A stretch of DNA of 64,000 bases from Brevundimonas sp. (GCF_030656255.1 NZ_JAUSOE010000078.1:1-64000), one strand, 5' to 3'. Shown: positions 1 through 8,279, counted from the stretch's first letter. The notes: generated from the sequence alone by a model not told the origin. Numbers and translations are program-made.

Positions 1-1363
1 GATAGGTCAGTTCGCCGAAGATCGCCGTCTCGGTGATTTCACCGTAACTGACCGAATAATATTCCAGATTGTCAGGGCGGGAGCCGCCCAGATATTCCGC
101 ATAACCGGGCGTATATTCGGCCGAGGAGTTCCAGTAATCCTCCTTGCTGTAATAGCCGCCCACGATCCAGCTCAGCGCGCCGCTGTCAGGCTTGGAGGTG
201 AGTCGCAGTTCCTGGGTGAAGGTGTCGTTGTCCTCGAGCTCCTGGGTATAGGCCGTGAAGGCGGGGAAGGCCTCGTAGCTGTAGCCCAGGCTGATCAGAA
301 GGTCGGTCTGATCGCGCTTCCCATCTTCCTCGAACGTCTGGTAGCCGGAGGCGCTGGTCAGGTCTGCCCAGCCCAGGTCGATCTTCGCTTCCAGGGCCCA
401 GAGGTCGCTGGTGCGCATATTGGGCTCTTCGACGCGCTGGATGGCCTCGTATTCGCCGACCGCGACGGGGAAGCTGTCGACCCGGCGGCCGGACACCTGG
501 CGTCCGCCCACGTCGGATTTCTGGTAGTTGTAGGACAGGGTGGCGTCGAGCCAGGCGTTCGGTCGCCAGCGCAAGGCCGCGCGGCCGGACAGCACGTCCT
601 CGGTATTGACGTCCTCCTTGCCGTACAGGTTGGCGGCGACGGCCTCGGGGCTGGAGAAGTCGTTGGCGAGAGACACGCCGATTTCGCGCACCAGATAGGG
701 CTGATCGATGAAGCCCTTGTCGTTCAACTGGTCCAGGTTGGCGCGGAAGGCGAGGGTGTCGCTGATGGGAAGGTTGGCGGTGAAGCCGAAGTCGGTCGAG
801 ACGCCCGAACCTTCGGAATAGCCGTAGGCGTCGCCCCGAACATCGACGAAGGCCTCGCTGAAGCTCGCCGGATTGGGAATGTAGCGGATCGCGCCGCCCA
901 GCGTGCCGGCGCCGTAAAGCGTACCCTGCGGTCCCAGCAGGAATTCAACGCGCTGGACGTCGTTCAGCTTCAGATCGATCGCGATCGGCACATCGCCCAG
1001 ATAGGTGGCCACCGTGCCGCCGGCGCCCTGGCCGACCGATTCTCCGAGCGGGTCGATGTTCAGGCCGCGCACCACGATGCGGTTGGCGTTGCGAGGGCCC
1101 TGATCCACAACGTACAGGCCGGGCACATAGCGCGAGATTTGGGCCAGATCCGTCACGCCCAACTGATCGATCTGCTCGCTGCCGATGGCGGAAATATTGA
1201 TCGGCGCATCCTGAACGGTCGAGGCTCCCCGCAGTGTGCCGGTGACGATGATGTCATCAACAGTGGCGGGCGCGGCCTCTTGAGCCGCCGCGGCGCCTGA
1301 CGTCAGCGTGACGGCGCTGACCGAGGCGAGAAGCCCCCACTTCATCCGGTTAGACAGTCTCAT
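1..1363 (-). CDS. TonB-dependent outer-membrane receptor, N-terminal part (runs off the window)
   Basis: The reading frame starts with ATG at 1363 on the minus strand and stays open to base 1, so the C-terminal half of the barrel is missing. The N-terminus is a signal peptide ending near AAAAQEA, followed by a TonB-box-like stretch (VDDIIVTGT) and a plug domain with VQDAPINISAI, RIVVRGLN and the LLGPQGTLYGAGTLGGAIRY segment typical of plug domains. Beta-strand-like repeats follow. Such receptors bind a siderophore, vitamin or oligomer at the outer membrane and import it with energy from TonB-ExbBD. The substrate cannot be told from sequence. It is divergent from a TPR sulfotransferase gene with about 140 bp between starts, so the two may share control. 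Family assignment is firm; substrate is unknown. Confidence 0.9.
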   Translation of the reverse strand, partial: MRLSNRMKWGLLASVSAVTLTSGAAAAQEAAPATVDDIIVTGTLRGASTVQDAPINISAIGSEQIDQLGVTDLAQISRYVPGLYVVDQGPRNANRIVVRGLNIDPLGESVGQGAGGTVATYLGDVPIAIDLKLNDVQRVEFLLGPQGTLYGAGTLGGAIRYIPNPASFSEAFVDVRGDAYGYSEGSGVSTDFGFTANLPISDTLAFRANLDQLNDKGFIDQPYLVREIGVSLANDFSSPEAVAANLYGKEDVNTEDVLSGRAALRWRPNAWLDATLSYNYQKSDVGGRQVSGRRVDSFPVAVGEYEAIQRVEEPNMRTSDLWALEAKIDLGWADLTSASGYQTFEEDGKRDQTDLLISLGYSYEAFPAFTAYTQELEDNDTFTQELRLTSKPDSGALSWIVGGYYSKEDYWNSSAEYTPGYAEYLGGSRPDNLEYYSVSYGEITETAIFGELTY

Positions 1364-1503
1364 GCGGAATCCCCTCGCGCATTGCCCAAAAAGGAATGCT
1401 GCGGTGCGATAAAAGCGGGCGTCAAGCGGGCGGGCTTTTGCTTCGACCCGTTTGCGATCAAGATGACGTTTTTTCGAATGTTTGACCGGCGACTGTGCGA
1501 TTA

Positions 1504-3108
1504 ATGAAACAAATGTCCGAAACCTCGTCTCGAAACGCCCATCTGCGGCAAGCGGCGACCCTACTCGCGGCGGGCGACCACAGGGGCGCGCACGCGTCCT
1601 GCCTTGCGGCGCTGCACAACGGCGAGTCTCAGGCCCAGGCCCTGTTTCTGCTGGCCCTGATCGCGGCGGACCATCGCAATCCGACCAAGGCGCTGGAACT
1701 GACGGACAGGGCGCTGGAGACGGAGCAAGATCACATGGGTGCAAGGGCGCAGCGCGCGCGGGCGCTTTTGGCCCTGCACCGTCACGACGAAGCGCGCGCC
1801 GAGGCCGAGGCGGCGGCCGCTTCGGATCCCGAGGACGGCCATGTCCTGGACACGCTGGGGGTCGTGCTGAGTCGGACGGGCGCCTATCAGGCGGCGGCGG
1901 CCCTGTTCCGCCGGGCGACGGCGCGGCGACCCGACCAGGCGGACTGGCAGTATAATCTCGGCGCCGCCCTGCAGTTCACGGGTGAGCTGGATGACGCCCG
2001 CCAGGCCTATCTGGCCGCGCTGAAGACGCGCCCTGACCACCATCGCGCCCTGTCTTCTCTCGTGTCCCTGTCGCGCCAGACAGAGGCGGACAATCAGATC
2101 GCGGCGCTGGAGGCCCTGTTCGACGACGCCGATCCGGACCCGGCCCGCCAGCAGCATCTGGGACACGCCCTGGCCAAGTCGTTCGAGGATATAGGAGACC
2201 ATCCGGCGGCCCTGTCCTGGCTGGTCCGCGCCAAGGCGGGGCGACGACGCACCTCGGCCTATGGGATCGACCGCGACCGGGCGCTGTTTGCGGCGGCCGC
2301 CGAGACCGCGAAACCCGCGATGGCCGGATACGATGATCCGTCTCCGCTGTTTATCGTAGGTCTGCCCCGTACGGGCACGACCTTGCTGGATCGGGTCCTG
2401 TCCAGCCATCCGGACATTGTTTCGGCCGGCGAACTTGGGGACTTCGCCCTGCTGGTGAAGCGGATGGCGGGTACGCCGTCGCCGCTGGTGCTGGACGTCG
2501 AGACCTTCCAAGCCGCCGATCGGCTGGATTTCGCCGCCCTGGGCCGGGCCTATGTCGAACGCTGCCGCGCGGCCGTCGAGGACGGCGCCGGTCTGACGGC
2601 GGCGCGGGTGATCGACAAGATGCCGCTGAACGTTCTCAACGTCGGCCTGATCCATCGCGCCCTGCCTAACGCGCGCATCCTGTGCCTGCGACGCCACCCG
2701 GTCGATAGCGCCCTATCCAACTATCGCCAGCTCTTCGCGACCGATTTTCCCTATTACGACTACGCTTTCGATCTGGCCGACGCGGGGCGTTACTACGCCC
2801 TGTTCGACCGGTTGGTCGCCCATTGGCGCGAGGCCCTGCCGGCGGATCGTTTCGCGGAAGTGGCTTATGAGGACATGGTCGAGGATCTGGAGGGTCAGAC
2901 CCGGCGCCTTCTCGGCTTCATCGGCTTGCCGTTCGATCCGGCCTGTCTGGCCTTCCATGAAAATCGGGCGGCGGTATCGACCGCCAGTTCGGTTCAGGTT
3001 CGCTCGCCGCTGTATTCCACCTCCATCGGCCGGTGGAAACGCTATGGCGACGGTCTCAGGCCCCTGCTCGACGCCTTGAGCGCCGAGGGCGTGGTCGTTC
3101 CAGACTAG
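1504..3108 (+). CDS. TPR-repeat protein with C-terminal sulfotransferase domain
   Basis: About 534 residues. The N-terminal half (roughly residues 10-220) has tetratricopeptide-type helices, for example the stretch around [23 protein letters not shown]. The C-terminal half begins with [21 protein letters not shown] near residues 283-303, the 5'-phosphosulfate-binding loop of PAPS-dependent sulfotransferases, followed by [13 protein letters not shown], the usual 3'-phosphate region. It probably transfers sulfate from PAPS to an unknown acceptor, which TPR helices may present. Start choice is open: ATG at 1504, ATG at 1513 or GTG at 1495 are in frame and none has a clear Shine-Dalgarno. The stop TAG shares CTAG with the stop of convergent recF. 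Family confident; acceptor unknown. Confidence 0.85.
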   Translation: MKQMSETSSRNAHLRQAATLLAAGDHRGAHASCLAALHNGESQAQALFLLALIAADHRNPTKALELTDRALETEQDHMGARAQRARALLALHRHDEARAEAEAAAASDPEDGHVLDTLGVVLSRTGAYQAAAALFRRATARRPDQADWQYNLGAALQFTGELDDARQAYLAALKTRPDHHRALSSLVSLSRQTEADNQIAALEALFDDADPDPARQQHLGHALAKSFEDIGDHPAALSWLVRAKAGRRRTSAYGIDRDRALFAAAAETAKPAMAGYDDPSPLFIVGLPRTGTTLLDRVLSSHPDIVSAGELGDFALLVKRMAGTPSPLVLDVETFQAADRLDFAALGRAYVERCRAAVEDGAGLTAARVIDKMPLNVLNVGLIHRALPNARILCLRRHPVDSALSNYRQLFATDFPYYDYAFDLADAGRYYALFDRLVAHWREALPADRFAEVAYEDMVEDLEGQTRRLLGFIGLPFDPACLAFHENRAAVSTASSVQVRSPLYSTSIGRWKRYGDGLRPLLDALSAEGVVVPD

Positions 3109-4244
3109 ACGTCGCTCTCCAGCGCCCCGCCCGCGACGCGGACGAACTGGGCGCGGCCGTCCAGGCCGGCGAACAGGCTGCGTTCGGTGCCGGTCATGAA
3201 GGCCTGGAGGTTCAGGGCGACGATCTCGTCGAACAGGGCGGCGCGACGAGCTTCGTCCAGGTGGGCGGGGGCCTCGTCCAGCAGAAGGACCGGGCGGGCG
3301 GCCCCGGCGGCGTCAGGGTGCGACAGGCGGCTGATCTGGGCCAGGATCAGGTTCAGGACCAGGGCCTTCTGTTCGCCGGACGAGCCCTCGGCGGCGGGGC
3401 GGTTCTTCTCGCGGTGAAGGGCGGTAAGGTCGGTGCGGTGCGGGCCGAACAGGGAGCGGCCGGCGGCGCCGTCGCGGGCGCGCGCCTTGGCCAGGCCTTC
3501 GCGGATGGCGGCGGCGATCTCGTCTTCTTCGGCGCCGTCGTCGGCCATTTGTTCGGCGGGACCGTCCAGACCCAGGTCGGCCTGGGGGAAGGGGCGGTCG
3601 CGGCGGGCGTCGATGGCGGCCTGGAGCGCGTGCAGGGCGGCGACGCGGGCCAGGGCCGCGCGGGCGCCGGCCTCGCCCAGCCGGGCCTCCAGGGCGTCCA
3701 GCCAGACGGGGTCGGCCTCGCGTCCGTCCTGGGCGTCGTTCAGCAGCCGCAGCCGCTCGCGCAGGGCCTTTTCGTAGGCGGAGACGGCGGCGGCGTGGTC
3801 GGGATCGGCGGCGAAGACCAGCCGGTCGAAGAACTTCAGCCGTTCGGCCCGGGCGTCGGAGAACAGCCGATCCTGTTCCGGAGTGGCCCAGACGGGCCGC
3901 AGATAATCGAGCAACCGCCCCGGCTGGGCTGTCTCGCCGTCGATGCGGACGATGCGCCGCGCCGCGCCCGCCGTCTGGACGCCGGTGCCCAGCCGCGTCT
4001 CGTCGTCCAGTTCGACCATGACGGCCCAGGCGCGGCCCACCGCCTCGCCGGGCTCGCGCCGCCCCATTTCGGCGGCGGTCGCGCCGCGCAGCCCCTTGCC
4101 GGGGGTCAGCAGGCTGACGGCCTCCAGCAGATTGGTCTTGCCCGCCCCGTTCGGGCCGTGAAGCACCACCGGGCCGGAGGCGAGCTCCAGCCGCGCGCTC
4201 GCATAGGAGCGAAAGTCGGTAAGGGTGAGGGAAATCAGGCTCAA
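3105..4244 (-). CDS. recF: RecF recombination mediator / gap-repair SMC-like ATPase
   Basis: A protein of 379 residues, normal for RecF. It opens with [17 protein letters not shown] and carries a Walker A loop GPNGAGKT at residues 30-37; near the C-terminus are the signature [12 protein letters not shown] and Walker [12 protein letters not shown]. RecF with RecO and RecR loads RecA onto gaps at stalled forks. No ATG or GTG lies at the N-terminus; the frame begins with TTG at 4244, which immediately follows a palindromic repeat whose end (GCGGATAGA) gives the only Shine-Dalgarno-like sequence. In the usual dnaA-dnaN-recF order dnaN would be next; here a GIY-YIG nuclease element is lodged between them. 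The stop overlaps the convergent sulfotransferase stop in CTAG. Confidence 0.95.
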   Translation of the reverse strand: MSLISLTLTDFRSYASARLELASGPVVLHGPNGAGKTNLLEAVSLLTPGKGLRGATAAEMGRREPGEAVGRAWAVMVELDDETRLGTGVQTAGAARRIVRIDGETAQPGRLLDYLRPVWATPEQDRLFSDARAERLKFFDRLVFAADPDHAAAVSAYEKALRERLRLLNDAQDGREADPVWLDALEARLGEAGARAALARVAALHALQAAIDARRDRPFPQADLGLDGPAEQMADDGAEEDEIAAAIREGLAKARARDGAAGRSLFGPHRTDLTALHREKNRPAAEGSSGEQKALVLNLILAQISRLSHPDAAGAARPVLLLDEAPAHLDEARRAALFDEIVALNLQAFMTGTERSLFAGLDGRAQFVRVAGGALESDV

Positions 4245-4248
4245 TCTA

Positions 4249-4292
4249 TCCGCTCATCCCGGCGAAAGCCGGGACCCAGTCCTTTCGCTCGG
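4249..4292. repeat. Type A palindromic repeat, left arm of the GIY-YIG element
   Basis: Reads TCCGCTCATCCC then GGCGAAAGCC, GGGACCCAGT and CCTTTCGCTCG. The core CCCGGC-GAAA-GCCGGG can form a six-pair hairpin. On the minus strand its end GATGAGCGGA falls immediately before the recF TTG start and probably acts as its ribosome-binding sequence. Near-identical copies are at 4601-4643, 45575-45611 and 45662-45704. Confidence 0.85.
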
Positions 4293-4298
4293 CACGAT

Positions 4299-4586
4299 CT
4301 AACCGAGCAGCGTCGGAAACAGATCCGCCCATGCCGGGTTCTTGCGTTCGATCAGTTCCAGCTTCCAGATCCGTTTCCATTCCTTGATCTGCCGTTCACG
4401 CACGAAGGCCGCATGACGCGTCTCGTGCACCTCGTACCAGACCAGAAGCGCGACGCCATATCTACGCGTGAAGCCGGGACGCAGCTTGTCGCGGTGTTCG
4501 GCGATCCGCTTGATCAGATCGTCGGTCGAGCCGGTATAGATCGTACCGTTTCGGCGGCTGGCGATGATGTAGGTGAAGAACGCCAA
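4299..4586 (-). CDS. Small GIY-YIG family nuclease
   Basis: A single-domain protein of 95 residues. The N-terminus TYIIASRRNGTIYTGSTDDL corresponds to the GIY...YIG core (here TYI...YTG), followed by IKRIAEHRD with the usual Arg/His positions and a C-terminal WKRIWKLELIE helix as in short UPF0213/YhbQ-type proteins. GIY-YIG domains cut DNA; the biological substrate of these short stand-alone members is not established. Translation starts at TTG (4586) with a strong CGGAGG six bases upstream. The gene fills the space between two inverted palindromic repeats. That placement suggests, as inference, that the nuclease acts on the repeat, as RAYT transposases do on REPs. An ordinary housekeeping role is the alternative. 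Confidence 0.85.
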   Translation of the reverse strand: MAFFTYIIASRRNGTIYTGSTDDLIKRIAEHRDKLRPGFTRRYGVALLVWYEVHETRHAAFVRERQIKEWKRIWKLELIERKNPAWADLFPTLLG

Positions 4587-4600
4587 GCCAGCCTCCGGTA

Positions 4601-4643
4601 CGAACGAAAGAACTGGGTCCCGGCTTTCGCCGGGATGAGCGGA
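4601..4643. repeat. Type A palindromic repeat, right arm of the GIY-YIG element
   Basis: Inverted copy of 4249-4291 with two mismatches over 43 bp. It contains GTCCCGGC-TTTC-GCCGGGAT and ends GATGAGCGGA ten bases from the dnaN stop. It lies upstream of the nuclease start, whose own Shine-Dalgarno (4591-4600 region) is outside the repeat. Confidence 0.85.
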
Positions 4644-4653
4644 AGACTCTTGC

Positions 4654-5772
4654 CTACACCCGCAACGGCATCAGCACATACTGCACGCCCGGATCGCCCG
4701 GATCGAGCACCAGCGTCGGCGAAGCCGGGTCGGCGAAGCGGAAGGCGGCGTTTTCGCCGGTGATCTGGCCGGCGACGTCAAGCAGGTAGCGGGCGTTGAA
4801 GCCGATCTCGAACGGCTCGTCGGAATAGCCGATCTCGACCTCCTCCTCGGCCTGACCGGCCTCCATGTTGCGGACGGTCAGTTTCACCCGATCGTTGTCG
4901 AAGGCCAGTTTCACCGACCGGCTCTTTTCGGCCGAGATGGTGGCGACGCGGTCGACGGCCTTGGCGAACAGGGCGTTGTCGATGTCGGCCTGTTTGTCAT
5001 TGCCCTTGGGAATGACGCGCAGATAGTCGGGGAAGGCGCCGTCGATGACCTTGGAGGTCAGGGACGCCTCGCCCATCTGGAAGCGGATCTTCTGGGCCGA
5101 GACGGTGACCTGGACCGGGCCGCCGGCGTCGTCCAGCAGGCGGCGGACCTGATCGATGGTCTTGCGTGGCACGATGACGCCGGGGCCGCCGGCCGCGCCT
5201 TCGGGCGCCGGGGTCTCGGCCAGGGCCAGGCGGTGGCCGTCGGTGGCCACGGCGCGCAGCAGGGCGACGCCGGCCTCGGCCACCGTGTGCAGGTACAGGC
5301 CGTTCAGATAATAGCGGGTCTCTTCGGTCGAGACGGCGAACCGGGTCTTGTCGATCAGCCGCGCCAGGTCTTCCTTGGGCATGACGTATGAGGCGCCGGC
5401 GCTGTCGGTGGACATGATCGGGAAGTCGCCCGCCGGCAGGACCGGCAGGTTGAAGCGCGACCGCCCGGCCGAAACCACCAGACGGGGATCGTCGCCCGAA
5501 TAGAGCAGCGACACCTCGGCGCCTTCCGGCAGTTTGCGCACGATTTCGTACAGGGTGTGGGCGGGGGCGGTGATCTGGCCCTCGACGTTCACCGTCGCCT
5601 CGGCCTCGTCCACCATCTCCATGTCCAGGTCGGTGGCCGCAAAGGCCAGCCGGTCCCGGCCTGCGCTGAGCAGGACATTGGACAGGATCGGGATGGTGTT
5701 TCGGCGTTCGACGACGCTCTGCACATGGCCCAGGGCCTTCAGGAGCGCGGATCGTTCGATGGTCAGTTGCAT
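4654..5772 (-). CDS. dnaN: DNA polymerase III beta subunit (sliding clamp)
   Basis: A 372-residue protein, the usual clamp length. It starts MQLTIERSALLKALGHVQSVVERRNTIPILSNVLL and ends LVLDPGDPGVQYVLMPLRV, both hallmark clamp regions; the C-terminal LMPLRV is the conserved tail. The clamp encircles DNA and tethers Pol III and other partners at the fork. It follows dnaA on the same strand after a gap of about 150 bp that contains a G/C palindrome but no gene. The usual downstream neighbour recF is present but displaced by the GIY-YIG element. Nothing unusual is seen in the protein. Confidence 0.98.
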   Translation of the reverse strand: MQLTIERSALLKALGHVQSVVERRNTIPILSNVLLSAGRDRLAFAATDLDMEMVDEAEATVNVEGQITAPAHTLYEIVRKLPEGAEVSLLYSGDDPRLVVSAGRSRFNLPVLPAGDFPIMSTDSAGASYVMPKEDLARLIDKTRFAVSTEETRYYLNGLYLHTVAEAGVALLRAVATDGHRLALAETPAPEGAAGGPGVIVPRKTIDQVRRLLDDAGGPVQVTVSAQKIRFQMGEASLTSKVIDGAFPDYLRVIPKGNDKQADIDNALFAKAVDRVATISAEKSRSVKLAFDNDRVKLTVRNMEAGQAEEEVEIGYSDEPFEIGFNARYLLDVAGQITGENAAFRFADPASPTLVLDPGDPGVQYVLMPLRV

Positions 5773-5890
5773 GTCGTCTCGCCCGGAAGCGGCGACTCAG
5801 GCTGGAGCGCCGCGATAGAGGGCCTTGGACACTAGCGGATTGGGCGCAAGGAGCAAGGAAGGCGACGGAAGCCGTTCACAGATTTCTGTT

Positions 5891-5917
5891 TCTCCCTCCC
5901 CATGAAGGGGAGGGAGA
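5891..5917. repeat. Perfect 11-bp palindrome after dnaA, related to the DUF559-type repeat
   Basis: TCTCCCTCCCC, five-base loop ATGAA, then GGGGAGGGAGA, a perfect inverted repeat. It begins 4 bp beyond the dnaA stop. The outer TCTCCCTCCCC matches the outer end of the repeat that flanks the DUF559 gene at 43.7-44.1 kb. It could act as a transcript-end hairpin for dnaA, but neither side has a T run, so a dispersed repeat is the better description. Confidence 0.6.
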
Positions 5918-5921
5918 TTGT

Positions 5922-7361
5922 TCAGCCCCGCAGCTTGCGGGTCAGGGCCTCGACGTCGCGGGCGATCTGGTCGTCCTGGGCCATCAGCTCTTCGATCTTG
6001 CGCACGCCGTGCAGGACGGTGGTGTGATCGCGCCCGCCGAAACGACGGCCGATGTCGGGATAGGAGCGGGTCGTGTGCTGTTTGCACAGGTACATGGCCA
6101 TCTGGCGCGGGCGGGCCACCGAACGGGTGCGGCGCTCGCTCAGCAGGTCGGCCTGTTTCAGGTTGAAGTGGTCGGCCACCGTCTTCTGGATCTCGTCCAC
6201 GGTGATGCGACGTTCCGGTCCGCCCCGCAGGGCGGCGCCCAGCAGGATCGAGGCCTCGTCTACCGAGACGGTCGCCAGACGCGAACCGGCGGCGGCGGCC
6301 AGGGTGTTCACGGCGCCCTCAAGCTCGCGCATCGAACCCGGCGTGCGGTCCACCAGCTGGGCCAGGACCTCGGGCGCGGCCTCGCCCTGGACGACGCCGA
6401 GGGCCGACAGGGCCTTCAGACGGTTCTGGGCCACGGCGATCTTCAGCTCGCGGTCGCCCGCCTCGACCGGGCAGGTCAGGCCGGCGGCCAGGTGGCTGCG
6501 CAGACGGGGCTCGACCTCGGTCAGGGCCATGGGCGCGCGGTCGGCCGAGAAGACGATCCGTTTGCCGTCCTCGATCAGGGCGGTCAGGGTCGACAGCAGT
6601 TCTTCCTGGGTGCTCGTCTTGCCGCCGACGAACTGGACGTCGTCCAGCAGCAGCATGTCGGCCGAGCGCAGGCTTTCCTTGAAGGCGGCGGTCGAGCGGT
6701 CCTGCATCGCCTTGACGAAGGTCGACAGGAAGCGTTCGGCGGTCAGATAGACCACCTTGGCCTCGGGCCGCAGGCGCTGGGCCTCCCAGGCGATGGCGTT
6801 CAGCAGGTGGGTCTTGCCGTAGCCGTAGGGGCCGCAGAAGAAGACCGGGTTGAAATGGCCGTCGGCCCAGCTGGCCACCTGTTTGGCGATGGCCAGGGCG
6901 AAGGCGTTGCCCTGACCTTCGACGAAGCTGTCGAAGGTCAGCCGCTCCTGCAGACCGGCGGCGCGCACGGCGCGGGCGCCGTCGGCGATGGGGGCCACGG
7001 TCGGGCTGGCGAAGGCCGCCAGACGCGGCGTGGCGTCCAGGACATTGCCCGCGATGACGGCCGAGGCCGGAGGGGCCGAGCCCACCTCGGCGCGGCAGCG
7101 CACGTCCAGGCGGCGGTTCAGGCCGTCCAGGCCCAGCCACAGCTCGTTCATGCGACGCAGGGCGTTCTTGCGGACCCAGTCGCGGGCATAGGCGGTGGGG
7201 GTGACCAGGATCAGCTGACCGGAGGAATCCACGCGAACGGCGGAAGGGGCGATGTAGGACGAGAAGGGACCGTCGCCGATCTCGGCGCGCAGACGCACCG
7301 AGGCCTCATTCCAGATGCGATCCGGATCCGTCATGTTCGATCCGTTCACACCGCCTGCCAT
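5922..7361 (-). CDS. dnaA: Chromosomal replication initiator DnaA
   Basis: Domain I begins near PDRIWNEASVRLRAEIGDGPF. The AAA+ module has a Walker A loop GPYGYGKTH and Walker B LLLDDVQFVGGK. The C-terminal domain IV carries the DnaA-box helix-turn-helix with RFGGRDHTTVLHGVRKIEEL. DnaA-ATP opens the origin and also acts as a transcription factor in Caulobacter. Sequence similarity to Caulobacter DnaA is high throughout. The start is uncertain: ATG at 7361 has GGGGGT nine bases upstream and is chosen; ATG at 7334 is where conserved sequence begins; ATG at 7409 is also in frame. The upstream region of about 470 bp has GANTC sites and hairpins. rpsT precedes it, as in Caulobacter. Confidence 0.95.
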   Translation of the reverse strand: MAGGVNGSNMTDPDRIWNEASVRLRAEIGDGPFSSYIAPSAVRVDSSGQLILVTPTAYARDWVRKNALRRMNELWLGLDGLNRRLDVRCRAEVGSAPPASAVIAGNVLDATPRLAAFASPTVAPIADGARAVRAAGLQERLTFDSFVEGQGNAFALAIAKQVASWADGHFNPVFFCGPYGYGKTHLLNAIAWEAQRLRPEAKVVYLTAERFLSTFVKAMQDRSTAAFKESLRSADMLLLDDVQFVGGKTSTQEELLSTLTALIEDGKRIVFSADRAPMALTEVEPRLRSHLAAGLTCPVEAGDRELKIAVAQNRLKALSALGVVQGEAAPEVLAQLVDRTPGSMRELEGAVNTLAAAAGSRLATVSVDEASILLGAALRGGPERRITVDEIQKTVADHFNLKQADLLSERRTRSVARPRQMAMYLCKQHTTRSYPDIGRRFGGRDHTTVLHGVRKIEELMAQDDQIARDVEALTRKLRG

Positions 7362-7459
7362 CGCCGTCGCACCCCCAACCATAATTCCGCCACCCGCTTC
7401 AAAAACCATTCCGACCTTCGGCGCTTCAGGGCGATGGTTCAGGGACGACTTCTCCTGCG

Positions 7460-7480
7460 CCGAAAAGCGATGCTTTTCGG
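7460..7480 (-). promoter_or_regulatory. Perfect 9-bp hairpin in the dnaA leader
   Basis: CCGAAAAGC, loop GAT, GCTTTTCGG: nine perfect pairs. It lies about 100 bases upstream of the chosen dnaA start, between that start and the GANTC cluster, so it would be in the 5' untranslated region if transcription starts near 7600. In Caulobacter the dnaA 5' leader is known to modulate translation; a similar role here is inference. Confidence 0.45.
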
Positions 7481-7610
7481 TCGGGGCCGAGCTCCTGGAC
7501 AGACATCTCCCGCCAACGCGAAACTATTGTCCCGCGCCGTCTTCATCCGTGTTGGGATGGAAGTGCGTTAGAGGCCAAAACTTACGCTGCGAGCCGGTTG
7601 GGTCAACGCT

Positions 7611-7699
7611 GATTCGTTGGTCGATTCGCAGTTAAATTGTTTGACTCCGTCAAACGCTAATCCTGCTTGAGAATTTCGCCTCCAAGGCGGCCTGGAGTC
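7611..7699. promoter_or_regulatory. Cluster of four GANTC (CcrM-type) methylation sites in the dnaA promoter region
   Basis: GATTC at 7611-7615 and 7623-7627, GACTC at 7643-7647 and GAGTC at 7695-7699. Three lie within 37 bp. GANTC is the CcrM target; in Caulobacter full methylation of GANTC in the dnaA promoter increases transcription. The third site overlaps a seven-base dyad GTTTGAC-TCC-GTCAAAC (7639-7655), a possible operator. Methylation itself cannot be seen. Confidence 0.6.
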
Positions 7700-7731
7700 C
7701 GTATTCCTGCGTAGAGAGGGTTAACGACCAA

Positions 7732-7769
7732 ACGCAAAACGGCGAAGGAGCATATGCCCCTTCGCCGTT
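7732..7769 (-). terminator. Rho-independent terminator of rpsT
   Basis: On the minus strand AACGGCGAAGG pairs perfectly over 11 bp with CCTTCGCCGTT across a ten-base spacer containing the palindrome GCATATGC, followed by TTTTGCGTTT. It stands about 70 bp after the rpsT stop and separates rpsT from the dnaA promoter. Confidence 0.8.
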
Positions 7770-7836
7770 GAAAACTCTGCATAATCCCGTAACGGAACAG
7801 CGACAGCCGTTCCGTGTCCGGGAAATCCCTAAAGGA

Positions 7837-8106
7837 TTAAGCGGCCGACAGCTTCTTCAGCTGGGCGGCCAGACGCGACACCTTGCGCGAGCCGGTGTTC
7901 TTGTGAACGACGCCCTTGGAGACGGCGCGCATCAGCTCGGATTGAGCTTCCACGAAGGCGGTCTTGGCGGCCGTGGCGTCGCCGCCGGCCAGAGCTTCTT
8001 GGAACTTGCGCAGATAGGTGCGGACGCGCGAGCGGCGCGCCTTGTTCACTTCGGTCCGCGCTTCGATCTTGCGGATCGCCTTGCGGGCGCCGGGGTTGTT
8101 AGCCAT
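7837..8106 (-). CDS. rpsT: 30S ribosomal protein S20
   Basis: An 89-residue basic protein beginning [35 protein letters not shown] and ending [14 protein letters not shown], matching S20 from end to end. S20 binds 16S rRNA in the small subunit. The ATG at 8106 is chosen because S20 proteins begin MAN at this point; the frame stays open upstream but that extension is not S20-like. It lies upstream of dnaA on the same strand, separated by a strong terminator. Confidence 0.97.
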   Translation of the reverse strand: MANNPGARKAIRKIEARTEVNKARRSRVRTYLRKFQEALAGGDATAAKTAFVEAQSELMRAVSKGVVHKNTGSRKVSRLAAQLKKLSAA

Positions 8107-8279
8107 TTCAAACCTTCGAACGGAAAACGCCGCGGAGCACACGTCCACGGCGCGGAAATCTCAAGAGGGCGGGCCTATAGCCGAAAGCCCGGGGGCGGTC
8201 AACGCGCAGTTCCGACAAAGGTCGTCGTGCGCGCCAGCCCTCATCGCCTCGATAAACCTTATTCAACCAAAACATGACA

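Larger units (their letters stand above)
4249..4643 (-). mobile_element. Candidate nuclease-bearing palindromic element (GIY-YIG gene between inverted repeats)
   Basis: A unit of about 395 bp bounded by inverted copies of one palindromic sequence. The arms 4249-4291 and 4601-4643 match each other inverted at 41 of 43 positions. Between them there is essentially only one gene, a small GIY-YIG nuclease read in the same direction as dnaN and recF. Each arm holds CCCGGC-GAAA-GCCGGG, a hairpin with a GNRA-type loop. The unit starts 10 bp after the dnaN stop and ends 4 bp before the recF start, so it is compactly placed in the replication operon. Another pair of the same arms without a nuclease lies at 45575-45704. 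Mobility is inferred from layout; no target duplication is evident. Confidence 0.6.
7362..7836. other. dnaA upstream region, about 475 bp without a gene
   Basis: No credible protein-coding frame. It holds, from the dnaA side, the 7460-7480 hairpin, four GANTC sites between 7611 and 7699, the dyad GTTTGAC-TCC-GTCAAAC at 7639-7655 and the rpsT terminator. The section 7600-7740 is visibly more A+T-rich than its neighbours, as expected for a promoter. No convincing cluster of TTATNCACA DnaA boxes was seen, so it is not called as the origin. Confidence 0.6.

Noticed and set aside
1091-1101. TGATCCACA DnaA box (Caulobacter G-box-like)
   Set aside because: A single copy inside the TonB receptor coding sequence; not clustered and probably chance.
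3033-4763. Long plus-strand open frame across recF and the GIY-YIG element
   Set aside because: It is antisense to recF and the repeats, composed of Gly/Ala/Gln-rich shadow sequence typical of G+C-rich DNA.
7362-7836. Chromosomal origin between rpsT and dnaA
   Set aside because: No cluster of DnaA boxes or clear unwinding element was seen; in Caulobacter the origin is not between these genes.
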